Source of the DNA: Leptodactylus fallax
Taxonomy: Eukaryota > Chordata > Amphibia > Anura > Leptodactylidae
Length of the DNA stretch: 64,000 bases
Assembly: GCA_947044405.1 (NCBI GenBank)
Contig: CAMRHE010000323.1
Span: forward strand, 417,501 to 481,500
Direction: 5' to 3'
Part shown: positions 37,474 through 50,808 of the stretch, one piece after another
Numbering within the stretch: the first letter of the stretch is position 1
How the letters are laid out: each line of letters opens with the position of its first letter
Position numbers and translations under genes: made by a program
The notes under the pieces: model-generated
What the model was told of the DNA's origin: nothing
Database searches by the model: none
The model's input: only the letters and a program-made list of their open reading frames with translations

Positions 37474-38008
37474 AAGGGGTTTTCTAGGCAAAAAATAATT
37501 TTTCAAAAAAGGTCTGTTTGTGCTATTAATGGGTTATTAAGTGCACCCAAATACCTTTAGCAGTGTTTTGAGTGATTGCTGGGTTTCTCTGTGAGCTCCT
37601 GGCATTTTCTGCATTTGTTTACATGGGCATCTTCTTGTTCTGTGTTTTCCTACAACTATCATGATCGCTTGGGCACTCAGAGTTGACTCACACCACCTCC
37701 CTCTCTCACTCCCTTCCCCTCCCTTTCTCACTCCCTCTCCGTTTCCCTAGCTAGCTGCCCAGAAGATCCAGACTGGAAGACAGGTAAGTATGATGGGGTG
37801 AGGGGCTGGGTTAGTATAGGTGACATTCCATTTTCCCCCTTATGGAAACGGGATGCCACCAGAAAATCGGAAAATGTGCCTGGCGATCTAGGTAAATATA
37901 GATTTTTGGTAACCTAAGTAATTTAGAAGGTGTGTGTGTGTGGTGGTGGGGGGGGGGGTGTTTAGCTAAGATTATAAAGATCAATTTATGCCGGACAACC
38001 CCTATAAG
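37474..38008. mobile_element. Candidate MITE with TTAAAGGGGTT-type ends
   Basis: It opens with 'ttaaaggggttttctagg' and closes with 'ccggacaacccctataag', which are approximate inverted repeats of one another. Similar TTAAAGGGG ends recur across the window (for example 38332, 42031 and 48750), so this is a repeated terminal motif. No transposase frame lies inside. Confidence 0.5.
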
Positions 38009-40559
38009 TAAATACATTACGGGAACAATGTTGTGACTTACAGGTGACGTCTCTGAGTAATCGTTCACATTTTTCATCTTTTCCATCTGAACCACCATGA
38101 CCACTTCTTCCAGCTGTGATTTGTCTCTGTAAACTTTATATCAAAGATATCTTTGGCTCCTCAATTTTCCAGGTACCTGACCCACATTGTCCTCGCCTAC
38201 GCAAAATCCCCATCCTGCTAATATAACCCCCAAGAATAAATAATTCTTAGAAGGGCATCTTTAAATTAATAATGTCCCTATGTTCCCCCTTAAATAGTGC
38301 CCCTTATTAATAAAACCCCCTGTGTTTCCAAATTAAAGGGGTTTTCCAGGTCAACCCCAGCTGCTTAACAGCACGCCTGACAGGATCTCTTTAAAGTCCC
38401 CATACACCATCTTAATCTGCCAATTTTGGCAAGACTGGGTGATTACCTAATGTTTATGGGGCTTCCAGACTTTTCTCTGACAAATGATGGGGGAAGGATT
38501 AGACATGATGAATTTTAATAGAAGAGAAGCCTCCAGCAGAGGTGTCTGGCAACATCTTACTCTCCTGTCCCCATTGAGAAGACCATTTACACTCAGTATG
38601 CGCAGGAGTCAGGAGAAACAGTTGTCGGCCATTGAACAGCTATTGAATTATGTGGGCACCTATGGGTTAAAGAATATTGCATTAGATTACTCTAAAAAAG
38701 GTAAAATAAACCCACAATAGAAATATAAAAAAGAATAAATGAAATTGTAAAGAAATGTATCAAAATTTTGACAGCCAAGAAAATGTTCAACAGAGCAAAA
38801 ATTCTAATGTACTGAAAATCTGGATTCTATACAGCGCCTAATGATTGCCAGACTTGTGTAAAGGCCTTTGGACTTGCACAACCAGCATGTTCTTGCACAG
38901 TCGTATCAATTTTTAAAGGGGAACACCCAAAGTATTGAATGTACCTATAAGGTTACCTTTACATCTGCATCAGGGTCTCCGTAGGAGACTCCATTGCAGA
39001 TTCCACCATAAATTGCCAGAGAAAAGAGTCCTGCACAGAGTCCTGGCTTCAGTATAAAAACAGTGGTTACCCGGCGGACCCCATTATAATCTATGAGGTC
39101 TGTCGGTATCCACAGGTAACCGCTGTTTTAGCAGACGGGCTCTCCGTCGTTCGTGGTCCCCTGGTGGACCTAGCCTAACCTAGCCTAACTTTGTAAATCT
39201 CTATACTGGGATAATAGCTGAGAGATCCATCATGTAGTTCTATTTTATAGTATTATTTTCCCCTTCTCTGAAGAGACTGTCACACTGAAGAACCATCTGG
39301 CCCGTTCTGCGTCACATGGTCCATATTGGGTTTCCATGTTAATAGGACACTTTGAAAGAATTCTCCACTTTGAGCAGTCCTGATTTGGTAGGATTCCTTG
39401 ACAATAAGCCGATCACAATGTGTCCCTTTGCTGGAATCTCCATCGATCAGCTGTAATCGGTGGAGAAACCTGGCAGTAAGTGTTCAATTTCCCGGCAGTG
39501 CCACCACAGGAGAAGTTAAGCATTGCACAGTGTCCAGTCACATCAGTGGGTTATCTGTGTAATACAGGACAGGACAGGTCCTCCAGAGCAAGAGACGCTC
39601 TTTGTAGCTGCTCTCCACTCCTGACAAGAGATGCGGATCCTGAACAGAGAGACCCCCTCTGTGAACCCAGAATTGCCTAATAGGAAATTGGGTTTTCTAA
39701 ATGAAAACCCTTTTAAAGCAGATTCTCCTTCCCTATGGGATAACCTAATGAGCCTGACAGGTCTTCTCTGGCAGGGGTCGATTTGGCATTTCTTGGTCAC
39801 CAAGTAAAACTATTGCTGCACCCTTAGTGTCTCCTCACACAGTGTTCTGCCCCTTCAGTGCCCCCATACACAGCACAATGGCTCTTTAGTGTCCCCACTA
39901 TATAGTGCCCCTTTAGGGGTTACCACACTTGCTGGTCACATCAGCTGTAAGGTCCTGGTGTCACCATCATCGAGTGGCTTCGCTGCAAGAGGATGCCAGG
40001 AACATGTTGGACTGAAGAGGAGGAGCAAGGAGAGGTAAGTATTATTTAATATCAGCCTTTATAATAATCCCATAGGTAATGGCTGATATAAAAAGAAAAC
40101 CTATGGTCGCTATGTGGTCAGCATGGGGGCCCTCCATCTCTTGGGTTGCATGGTGGGTAACACTGACCCTGTTTTCTGGAATACCTGGAGTTGAGGTAGT
40201 CTATAGTGGATTCTACTTAAAATGTGCTTAAAGAAGGTATAAGAGCACTGGGAACTGTATCATTTTTGGAGGGGTGGAGTGTTGAACGCCCTATTGAAAA
40301 AAGTTTTGTCCACTTCAGGCAATGTCCTTCTTGTTAGGAAAGTCTCGTCATAATATTCTACTGCTGGGACCCCCCGTGATACTTAATAGGCCTTAGCCTA
40401 ATACCCATGGGAAGCAATGCATAATATACTGCAATGCAGAGGTTTTGCAGTATATTGTAGAGGATCAAGAAAATCCAGATTCAAGTGCCCTTGTGGGACA
40501 GTCAAAAAAATTAAAAAATGTAAACAGTTTGAAAAAAAGTCTAACAAAAAATAAATAAT
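38009..40559. other. No gene seen
   Basis: Intergenic sequence with fragments of dispersed repeats (for example around 38330 and 38940-39180) and no supportable gene. Confidence 0.5.
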
Positions 40560-41085
40560 AATATTTTTCAATTTTCAAAAATAAATAACAAATAAAAAAA
40601 AGTAAACCTATTAGGTATCTGTGCACAAATAAGTCCGGACTATCCACACATTATCCTATGTATCCTGTACAGTGAATGCCATAAAAAAATGGTAGTGCGC
40701 AAATTCATGTGTTTCGCTCAAAAAATTGTATATACCAGAAAATGATACCAATGAAAACTTGACCTGCAAAAAACAGCCCTCACATAGCGCCATAAAAAAA
40801 ATATTTTTTGCAAAATGGAGTTTATGCCGTAAGTTGTAAAACCTAATAAACGATACAAATGCCATAAAACACAAAAATGAATGACATAATTGTATTTTTT
40901 TACATGGACCCACAAAAACATTAATAAAAACTTACCAAAACATTATATTTATCCCAAAATGGGTGCCAACTAAAAGTACAAACAATAAGTCCTCCTATGG
41001 CTATGTCGACAGAAAAATAAAAACGTTATGAATTTTGGAAAATCTGACAAAAGTCACCGAGCCTTAATGTAAAGGGTTAAAACAA
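40560..41085 (+). repeat. AT-rich dispersed repeat, copy 1
   Basis: Shares with 49560-49990 the order of 'gtgaa.gcc.taaaaaa', 'atgataccaatgaaaact', 'cctatggct.tgt', 'gaaaaataaaaa.gttatg' and a terminal 'aaagggttaa'. It belongs to a widespread AT-rich family in frogs that I cannot name with confidence. Confidence 0.55.
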
Positions 41086-42730
41086 AATTGTCTATAGGTT
41101 TCTGGTTCTTATTCCTAGTTACGATCCAAGTCCCTAGTGAAATAGTTTTACTCTTTGTCTGCTTTATGATCCCAGTAAACTACAAATCCCTCAGGACTCT
41201 CCCGTAAGTCCTACTGTGGGGGTCATTGTCTATAAATCTTCAAAAACATCAATGGAGCACAGAGGCCGGAATAGGCTTCGCAGTAAAAGAGAGGGATAGT
41301 TAGGATGAAAAATGGAGAAGTCTTAGCCAACAGGGTGTCCAGACTCATTACGGGAGATCCATGCAACGGCCACAACTGCAAACATATGTAGAAAATCATA
41401 ACATATTCATTTATCCCTCTAACCTTATGGCCACTTAAGCGGCAGCAAGAGTATCAGTTACCGACCAAAAATATAGTAAGCCATTTCCTCCAGTTCTGTA
41501 AACTTGTGTGTCCCCGGCTCAGCTCAATGGTCTAGTGGGCTACGGGTTTAGCCCTGGATTAGTAAGTAAAACATTTCTGCAATTGGAAATGTATCTTTTT
41601 CTTATACAACGTCTGGATTCTTAGAGAAAAGGGGGATTTACGTGCCAAGGTTCTCTGCGCTGAAACGCGACTGTTGTGACATGTGCAATTCGTTCCCAAG
41701 CTCAAGTCAGATGTTGCATGGAGGTAGGCACGAAAGGGAAGGGGGAAGTCCGGATTTAATATGGGATATGATATATTGATCATTGGATGGATTGTATGGG
41801 ATTTATAGAATCTGACAGGCGTGTCGTGTGGTTTATAATCGGTACAAAATTAGAGACTAAATTCACATCTTATATTACATTTAAGAAAGTGTTAGATTTT
41901 TTACGATCTTTTTTTCTAAGTTTACCTTTTTTATTGCTTTGGAAAAAAAAATTATTTTTTTTCTTTCTCTTCTCAGTATTAGTGCTGACTTCCTGTTGGT
42001 ACAGAACTTGACCTGAGCAAGGACCCGGATTAAAGGGGTTTTCCCATAAACATATTTAAATTTTGAAGCCATTTAAGATTGAAACAATTTTGCAAATATA
42101 ACATTTTTTAAATGTATTATTAAATAAAAAAAATAAAAATTCAAAAATAAATAAATAAATGAAAAAATAACTTAAAAATTAATTATAAAAAATAAAAAAA
42201 AGGAATAATAATAATTATTATTATTATCATTATTATTATCATTGTTATTATTATCTCAGTGGTGACAACTTTTGTCTTGATCATTGGCCAATGGATATGA
42301 ACACGAATGCAGGAACTTTCTATGGTCGGGGACCTGTCAGTAACCCATCCATGATGTCCTTACTGTGGCCGGGACACTACATGTATCAGAAGATATCCAT
42401 TCCACAGTATGTAAAAAGCATAAATAGGACTTGATGGAGACTTCACCATCTTGTTGCCACTACGGCTTTGCAATCATTTGTTACTGGGTCTCATCCGCTA
42501 GAACACACCGATCTCGTTGGTCCTCCCCATTGCTTGATATTCAAGATAAAATAAAATAGTGATCTCAATCCCATAGAACATTCTAAAAATTAAAAAAAAG
42601 GAGTCAATGATGTTAATAAACTAGATATTAGAACACTAAATAGAAAAAAATACAATAAAACTCCTAATGGCCACATTGTCGGAAAAAATGGTTGCCACTT
42701 ATTATATGCACAAAGAAAAGCAGCGTACAG
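41086..42730. other. No gene seen; AT-rich
   Basis: Contains a homopolymer- and AT-rich segment at about 42110-42245 (AAATAA and ATT reiterations) and no supportable gene. Confidence 0.5.
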
Positions 42731-43045
42731 TGCCACTATGGGGCATAATAGTGTGTGCAGGGGCCACTATGGGGCATAATAGTACGTGCAGGGACCACTA
42801 TGGGGCATAATAGTGTGTGCAGGGACCACTATGGGACATAATAGTGTGTGCAGGGGCCACTATGAGACATAATACTGTGTGTAGTGGCCACTATTGGGCA
42901 TAATACTGTGTGCAGGGGCCAATGTGGGGCATAATACTGTGTGCAGGGGCCACTGTGAGGCATAATACTGTGTGCCGGGGCCACTGTGGGGCATAATAGT
43001 GTGTGTAGGGACCACTATGGCGCATAATAGCGTGTGCCGGAATGC
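42731..43045 (+). repeat. 31-bp GGGGCATAATAG minisatellite (about 10 copies)
   Basis: Ten units of 31 bp built on 'actatggggcataatagtgt' and 'gtgcaggggcc'; for example 'actatgggg' starts at 42735 and 42766. The degenerate array at 46225-46790 is related and in the same orientation. Confidence 0.85.
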
Positions 43046-43479
43046 GGTTTGTTTTTTGGGGGGGTTGGGGGCGGCAGTTTGGGGGGGCCATGTCAAATGT
43101 TTGCCTTGGGGCCCAGCCATTCCTAGTTACGCTACTGCCTCAGGCCATAAGCATCTGCGGGTGGTTTAGTGTCCCAAATCACCCTGGCCAGTTCCCCTTA
43201 ACTTTCACATGTAACTGTAACTTTGCTATTGGCCCCAGTTACGCCCCTAGAGAAGGGACCATGCATTTCTATGAATTTTGGGTGACTCAGTGACTCATTT
43301 AACGTTCCATATGAAAGAGGTTTTTTGGCCAAGGGTAACATATCAAATATAGGAAGAGGACAAGCGCATAACCACGTGATACAGAAGCCAGCTATCACTT
43401 TATCTCCCACCTCCAGTGTACATCATAACCTGTGTGCATTATAGGGTCCCCCGTAGCGAAATTCTACCCCCTTAATGTG

Positions 43480-43840
43480 ACAACTCCGATCACTGCATCT
43501 CGTCAAACTTCCAACTGATCTTTCTTGTCAGCCTGCGGAGACAGAGGAGACAGTCAGCGAGCTGTAAGCACCAGCTGGCCAAGTCAGTTTGGCCCAACAG
43601 CTTCTGTAATAATAATGGTCTTCTCTCTGGAATGATACGGTTACTTTGTGTCAAGGCCAAATGTCTCTTTTTGTACATTCCAGCGCCAACAATTTCGCTG
43701 AAAGCCTTTGTTTTGACTCCATCATTGTCTGAAAATTGCTCTTTATTGCATTTTTGGGTTTACCACATTTACCTCGCTGCTAATTAAGTTTACTCGCCTG
43801 AAGGATAATAGAGCGGCCATAATACAGCGCCCGGAGCGGA
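43480..43840. promoter_or_regulatory. Candidate conserved noncoding element
   Basis: A non-repetitive stretch with balanced composition, unlike its surroundings, and rich in motifs common in vertebrate developmental enhancers: 'ctaattaag', 'aataataatgg', 'ccatcattgtctg', 'tttattgca' and 'gccaagtcagtttggc'. It has no open frame of note. Function is a guess from texture only. Confidence 0.3.
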
Positions 43841-43974
43841 TCCATGTCACACATGTAACCTAATAGCATCTAATTATTATTTAGCAACTGTTTAGAGATG
43901 ATACACCCGGCTTATGTTTTATCCTTACACCACATACGGTAGTTTACGGATATACTGTACATAGTTTTTTTATT

Positions 43975-44320
43975 CTATTTTCTGTACATGATTATAGAGG
44001 CGGCCATCTTGCCTGAGCTTCTTCTCTGCTCTGTTAACAGCAATTAGTGATATACTTTACAGCACAGTCATGGCCATAAGCAGTAATATTACGGGGCCGA
44101 CTCATTGAGGTCTATGGGAGAGTTTCTAGACATGGAAGGGGAAGGAGATAAGATGTGACCTATTGTCAGTAGTGGATGCAATGATGGCTCAGTGGTGTTA
44201 TCTAGAGAGGTGTTATCTTCTATTGTAATCCTCTCTGTGATGTAAATGAGAAAGATGGCTGCAAAGAAAACCCTACAAGATTGGCAAGTATTAGTCTATT
44301 ATTAGGCTTAGAGGCTAGAG
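43975..44320 (-). repeat. Dispersed repeat, inverted partner of 5030-5490
   Basis: Reverse-complement match to the 5-kb copy across 'aggcggccatctt', 'tttacagcacagtcatggcc', 'tcattgaggtctatgggag', 'tattgtcagtagtgga' and 'atgatggctcagtgg'. The SINE body present in the other copy is mostly absent here. Confidence 0.65.
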
Positions 44321-44428
44321 TAAAAATTGCAGGATATATTTAAAATAAATAAATAAATAATCTAAAATAAACAATAAAATAATAAATAAATAAAATACTG
44401 ACTGTCTACCACCACCACTAGGGGGAGA

Positions 44429-44431
<3 letters not shown>

Positions 44432-44466
<35 letters not shown>
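44432..44466. repeat. (AT)n microsatellite
   Basis: About 17 uninterrupted AT dinucleotides. Confidence 0.95.
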
Positions 44467-44470
<4 letters not shown>

Positions 44471-46224
44471 AAGTATTAAACTTAAAGGGAGATTCTGAAA
44501 CCTACAAATTATTCCCTATCCACAGAAAAAGGATTAACTCTCTGGAGGCGTTTGACCATTGGGATCTTTCCAGATCAAGAGACTGGGGGTATGAACTGAC
44601 CAGTTGGCATTAGCACTCCACTGACTTCTATGGGACTGTCATAGGTAAACGCCTGGCTACCGACGGCAGTCCATAGAGGTGATTGTGCATCCTCTTTGAG
44701 CCACATGGGACCCCTATTTTCCTGATTGCTGGGGGCCCCAATGCTCAGACCTCATCCAACACACAGTTATCCCCTATCCTGTGCATAGGGGATATTTTAT
44801 TTTTTCCAGAATACCCCTTTAACCCCTTTAATATCTGATTGCTATGAACGCCCTCTAGCGGCAGCCACAAGCAAAAATAGGAAAAAGGCCCCAAAGTAAA
44901 CTTTGTAAGAAGGCCCCCTCCTACAATGTGCTATTTATAATACTGTGTTAGAGTTATGTTCGGGCCCCCTCTGTCCCCTGATGCAGCTGCTACCTCTATA
45001 GCTACGACCCTTATGTCCCTTTATTCTGGACATGACTTCATGATCACAGACATCATCCATACTATCTGTATCAAAACGACTTTTCCAATTTACTATTTGG
45101 ACAGATATTTGGTCAAAAGCAAAAGTTATAAGAACTAGTGGACTCGATGACACCTAAGACATGATTTATCCCAGGACATTGTGTAGTGGTGTCAAGTCAC
45201 ATACTGTAAGATCCTGAAGTACAAGATCTCAGATTTCTCTGTATCCTCAAGGAAAGCAATGGGTAATATCATGTTGAGTCTATCCGACAAGTCCGGGTAA
45301 TATTGTATGGGAGAAAACTGATCACAGAGATATATGATAAGGATCTATAAGAACGGATATCACCTAGACAAAGCAGAGCCAGGGGTCATCACAGGCATCT
45401 CATGACATTGAGCGTCTTGTCAGAAGCCCCCTTGATCTCTAAGACTTCGACTCCACCATTGAGTGTAATAAAAGTAAAATATTCTTAAGGGGGGGGATAA
45501 TTTTTTCCAGAAGTGTTACAGCAGCTTAGATGGTACATCCTGATTTAGTCAATAGTATTGATACAATAAGGTATACAGATATAACAGAGCTGAAGATTAC
45601 AACCCATAAACATATCTTAGATATTGGCCGATAAACCATAGAACACCACAACCAGAGCTTCTTTGGTCCTGGATAGTCATGGTGCTAGCAGGCAAAATTT
45701 GGCCAACTATAGAAGTTCCTTCTCAAAGTGAAGAAGAGCTGAAGCCATGGTAGACATGTGTTGAGGTTGTCTGAAGACCCTCTAAGAAGTCAGAGAAGTG
45801 GACAAAGAGGACACCATTGGATCATTATGTTTCCAAAAGTTGGAAGCCCAAGCCAAAGCCTCTCCAGAAAACAAGGAAACTACTGTATGGAGGACAACGT
45901 TCAAATGGTTTGGTACTCTCGTTGACGGTCTTTAGGATCTCCATTAAACCAGTGAGAATCAAGTAGATGCAGTGATGGTACCAAAATGGCCTTTACTGTA
46001 TCTACCTGCAGGGGGAGTCACAGGAGGTGCAGGTTTTCGAGACCAATTGAGCCATATCCCCAAAAATGCAAGGATAACCTCCTTTCAATTTTTTGTTGAC
46101 AATTTTGCTGCTGGTCTGAAATTTCATAGACAAATACTGTTAAGGGTGTCAGGGCCACTTTATCTATATGGCAAACAATGCACCTCCATCAGGCCCTAAA
46201 GTAGCCATCCCAGATCCAGCAGGA
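44467..46224. other. No gene seen
   Basis: Intergenic sequence with dispersed-repeat fragments (for example near 44483-44530 and 44760-44830). No supportable gene. Confidence 0.5.
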
Positions 46225-46790
46225 CAATCCTATATGGGAGCCATAAGGGGGACATTATACTGAGTGGGGGAGACTGAGGGGACATAATACTATATAGGAA
46301 CCACTAAGGAGGTATTATACTATGTTGAGGACATTAAGAGGGCATTATACTATGTGGGAAGAACTGAGGGGTCATGATACTATGTGGGGACGATGAAGGA
46401 GACATTTTAAAGTGTGGGGATACTAAGGGGAATTATACTGTGAGGGTCACCAATAGGCATTATATTGTGCGGGGTACTTAGGGGATTTATATAGTGAGGG
46501 TCACCAATAGGCATTATACTGTTTGGGGGGGGGTAGTAAAGTATATTATGCAGTGAAGAGCTGCTTAGGAGCATCATACTGTGTGGGGGTCAGTAAGGGA
46601 GCATTACACTATGTAGAGGTACTAAGGGGCATTATGCTGTGTGGGGGTCCTAAGGGGCATTATACTGTTAAGGGGTACTTAGGGGATTTACACTGTGAAA
46701 GTCACCAAGGGCCATTATACTGTGTGGGGTCACTTAGGGGCATTATACTGTGTGGGGTCACTTAGGGGCATTATACTGTGCAAGCACACA
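46225..46790 (+). repeat. Degenerate GGGGCATTATACTGTG minisatellite
   Basis: Irregular units of about 25-35 bp on 'ggggcattatactgtgtggg' and 'gtcactaa', with many indels. It resembles the 31-bp repeat at 42731-43045 ('ggggcataatagtgtgtgca') and probably shares ancestry with it. Confidence 0.75.
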
Positions 46791-48794
46791 AAGGGACTGA
46801 TTGGAAATGGACGGGGTTAGGGGCATGGTTGTCCCTCTTTGTGTCTTGGGGGGGGGACACTTAGGAAACCTTTACACTGCGCAGACCAATGTTTTGCATC
46901 ACTACATTGCAACACATTTGAGGTCTGTGGCCTGAAAATATCATTAGGTTTCTCTACAGAGAAGTAGATCCTCAATGGGTCTGGTGCTGGCCAGACTGGG
47001 GTGGAGAGTCTAAGGAATCTCCCCTTTCTTCACCCTTAATCCCTGATTCCTAGGTCGTAGACCCGAGCATAGGCATTGACTGGTGATGGGAACCTAGTGG
47101 TGGGGCTGGAGCTCCTGGAAGAGACAAGAAGAGGTAAGAACTTAATCGCTCCAATGAAGTATGAGTTTAGGGGTTGGGATTGTAAAAACGTATCATAGGG
47201 CCGGTACCTTACATAGTAATGAGCTCCTGTAGGTAGGAGAACGTGCACCCTCCAGATCTCAGTGCATAAGTCTCTCCAATACTGGAAACCCTACAGATAG
47301 AGAATGTGCCAAGCTTCTGTGAATGAAATGGAGATATATTCTCTCGGGGCTGTATAGAAACATGTGGTCTGCATTAACAAACATGACCACAGATACAGAA
47401 CATTTACATTTCATTTTTATGTATCAGCATCTGGTTCTGATCAATCTTCAGTAACAAGCGAGTTGGTATCATGTACCCACGGAGCATAGCCCAGGACCGC
47501 GCTGTATGGGGGGAGCAGATGTACAGATACAGACAGATCTGTGTTCTTAGATTGCAGTGGTAATGCTTTGGCATTGTTTAATCAGGAACAGCTCCATACA
47601 TCTTCTTGTGGCCATGCCCGGTACTGCAGCTCACATCAGCTTAATCCTAGTGAATGGGAGAGCGCTGCAATTCCAGGAACAGCCACAACCCAATAACTGG
47701 AGCTGTGGCAATGGAGAAGATGAGGCTCTTCTTGTAGCAGTGTGACCCCTACATTCAGCTGATCAGTGGGGTGCTGGAAGTCTAACCCCCACAAAGATCC
47801 TAATGAACCGTTAATAATACAGTGCTGGAAAATCCATTTATGTGGACAGGAAGTGGTAGTAGCAAAAGTCACATGGTCTTTGGCCTCTGTTATACGGTGA
47901 GATTTTGTTTCCCCCCCAGACAGGTTGCCTAAAAATAGAGCACACCCCATATCTAGGATCTGATATTGATATAGGGGTCTAATCTAGGGTTCGATATTTT
48001 TATAGGGGACGTGGTCTGACACCAATGATCAGTCATCTCAAAGAGGTTTCAATGTATCTCAATGTTTATAATGGGAAAACCTCCATAACAGTAATGAAGC
48101 TACAATACCAGACACAGCCTGCGGACTAAAGGGGCACTGTTTCCAGAACAAAAGCAGCCCTTTTTTCTAATTATGGACAATCCCTTTAAGGAGCACATAT
48201 CTTGTAGATGTACATGTCATGACAGTATTGCATGTTTTCCAATTTCCCATCGCCTCAGAGCAGGATTCTCATTCATATTATATCATATTGGTTGCAATAA
48301 AAGAAACCTGAGAGATGCAGATGTAATAGTCAAGAGCCAACACTGAAAACTAAACTGGACACTGACAAAATCCTATTATGTTCATGAACAGGAGAACAAT
48401 GTCAGTCTCACACAAAGGGAAAAAGGGGAAAAACTATGGCTGCTTTCTTCCAGAAACAGCACCAAACCAATCCGCAGGTTGTGTCTGGTACTGCAACTCA
48501 GCCCTGAACTGCAATACCATACACAACCTGTGTACAGATGTGGCGCTGTTTTTGGAATAAAGTCCATAAAGTGGAAATGAAGATAGATTTTACTAAGTTA
48601 AATTGTTTGATATTTAAAGCAACATTAAATGTCTTCCGTCCAGATCTGCAACTCCAAAGAAAGCTTAAAGGGGACCTCTAACATAAAGGGGATCTCTCAT
48701 ATATCTCTGCTTTGTGGTCTTCTGTGAGTATGACCACAGATTATGTGCTTAAAGGGGTTGTTTAGGGTCTGAAGGTAATTGATACGGATGACTA
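46791..48794. other. No gene seen
   Basis: Intergenic sequence containing dispersed-repeat fragments (about 47600-47820 and 48390-48560). No supportable gene. Confidence 0.5.
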
Positions 48795-49110
48795 GAGAAG
48801 GGAGGATCAGTTCACAACGAACCGGATTTGACTTGAATATTCCAAATTTGCTTGAATTTGGGATTTGTCTCGGACAAACTAAAATGTTCACCGCCACATG
48901 AATTGCAGTAAATTTTTATACTCTGGGGTCCCTTAAGAGTATAGGTGGAGGCCCAAGGGATGTGACAAAAATAAAAAACATTTATACTCACCTTCTGTTG
49001 TCACTTTTGGGCCTCTTTGCGGCATCCGGCGCCATCTCTGCCCTTTGCTGACGTCTGGCCAGGGTCACCGCTGAGGCCTGTGGTTAGCATTGCAGTATAT
49101 TGCATCAGTG
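48795..49110 (-). repeat. Dispersed repeat family, copy C (inverted)
   Basis: Reverse-oriented relative of 2550-2965 and 4075-4415, with 'tatactctggggtccctta', 'gtggaggcccaaggga', 'gggcctctttgcggcatcc' and 'gtcaccgctgaggcc'. Confidence 0.6.
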
Positions 49111-49174
49111 ATGAGACCCCTGAGGTTTAAAACCCCTAGGGGGTCAAAAAAATAAAACTTATTTATATTAAAAA

Positions 49175-49301
<127 letters not shown>

Positions 49302-49309
49302 CGTAACTT

Positions 49310-49990
49310 GAAATCATACCTCTTTCCCTAGATCGAATAAGTAAAACACATACACAGTAGCTGTCCCCACATCCAAAAGTGCCCGAACTACAAACTTACA
49401 AAAATATTTAAAAAAAAAATCAGAAGAGCTGAATTAGTGTTTTTTCGCCTTTTCATCTTGCAAGAAATTTGAATTAAAAGTGTTCAAAACATTAGACATT
49501 CCCCAAAATGGTATAAACAAAAAGTACATCTGTCCCCCGAAAAAAAAAAAAAGACACTTCTGTAGCCCATATACGGAAAAAAGTTACAGGTGTCAGAATA
49601 TGGCGCCCGCAAAACTTTTTTTCTTCATAGGTTTGGATTTTTTTCTAAGGCATTAAAATGTAACAAAAACTATATAAAGTTGGTATCGCCATAATCGTTA
49701 CGACACACAGAATATTTGCTGCGTACAGATCACCGTAAACACTAAACCCATTAAAAAATGGCACAAATACAGTTTTGGGTTTTTTTTCACCTCATTCTGA
49801 TTTTTTTTCCAGCATCCCAGTACATCTTATGGACTATTAAATGGTACCATTGTGAAGTACAATTTGTCCCACAAAAATTAAGCCCTCCTATGGCTTTGTA
49901 AATGGAAAAATTGAAAAAAAAAGTTATGGCTTTTGGAAGGTGGGGAGTAAAAACAAAAATCGAAAAATTGGTGCTGCAGGAAAGGGTTAA
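49310..49990 (+). repeat. AT-rich dispersed repeat, copy 2
   Basis: Same family and orientation as 40560-41085, with 'aaaactatataaagttggta', 'atcgccataatcgttacga', 'aatggtaccattgt', 'cctcctatggctttgt' and terminal 'gaaagggttaa'. Confidence 0.55.
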
Positions 49991-50808
49991 TGCCCCAATT
50001 ATGTCTTATCTGGGCTCTTACATTATACTGAATGTAAACTTGCACGTTGAGGAATCGCAGCTTATTTTGTTGCAGATTTTGCTGCGGTTTTTTGAGGTAG
50101 AAGTATAAGAACTTCCTATATATTACCCATTCCTTTTGTGTCCATTCTGTTGCACCCCACGGATCTCACCCCACCTATCCTTGGATAATCCCTTTAAGTT
50201 AGATTTACACATTGACTTATCACAATGTAATAAAAGACTCTCCTAGAGAATTCTATATCAAACTCAGCTCTGCTACATCAGTGCCTAATCCATTACAAGT
50301 TACGTCAGGGCACGTAGAGACGTCAGTGGAGGTTGCGGAGTACGGGGTAATTGCTCCATGTACTATTAGCTGTAGAACAGCGTTTCCAATCATTGCTGTG
50401 AGTAATAGTCAGTGATTTCCAGGATGTAACATTCGGCTTCCCTGTATTACATTATACATATATATAGGGGCTGTAATTAGGAATAATTCTAGTCCTGACT
50501 TCATGTCTGTCTCTGACATTTAGGACCCAAGGAAAACATGTCAGGAGTCATTTTGAGAAGTTGGAAATGGGGGAAGATGTGAGCGGAGTCCTAGGGGAGG
50601 TTTACATTGTGCTGATTAGTAATGGCTGCAGCGTCATTGTGTCAATATGGCGGTGACAGACTCATTAATAGGGCTGACTATTACTCATCCTACAAGCGGC
50701 TCCCGAGACGTATAGATCAGGAACTAGTCCAGCCCAAGTCACGTCTCTACGTCAGTAATGTGATGGCTCAGCCAATTAATTCCAGGGCAAATTTAGGACC
50801 TGGAAGGG
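49991..50808. other. No gene seen
   Basis: Non-repetitive sequence in part (50220-50420 and 50610-50770), with several short palindromic cores such as 'acgtcag'. Short frames only. Confidence 0.45.

Noticed and set aside
41490..41560. tRNA-like segment ('ggctcagctcaatggtctag')
   Set aside because: There is an A-box-like start but no B box and no cloverleaf.
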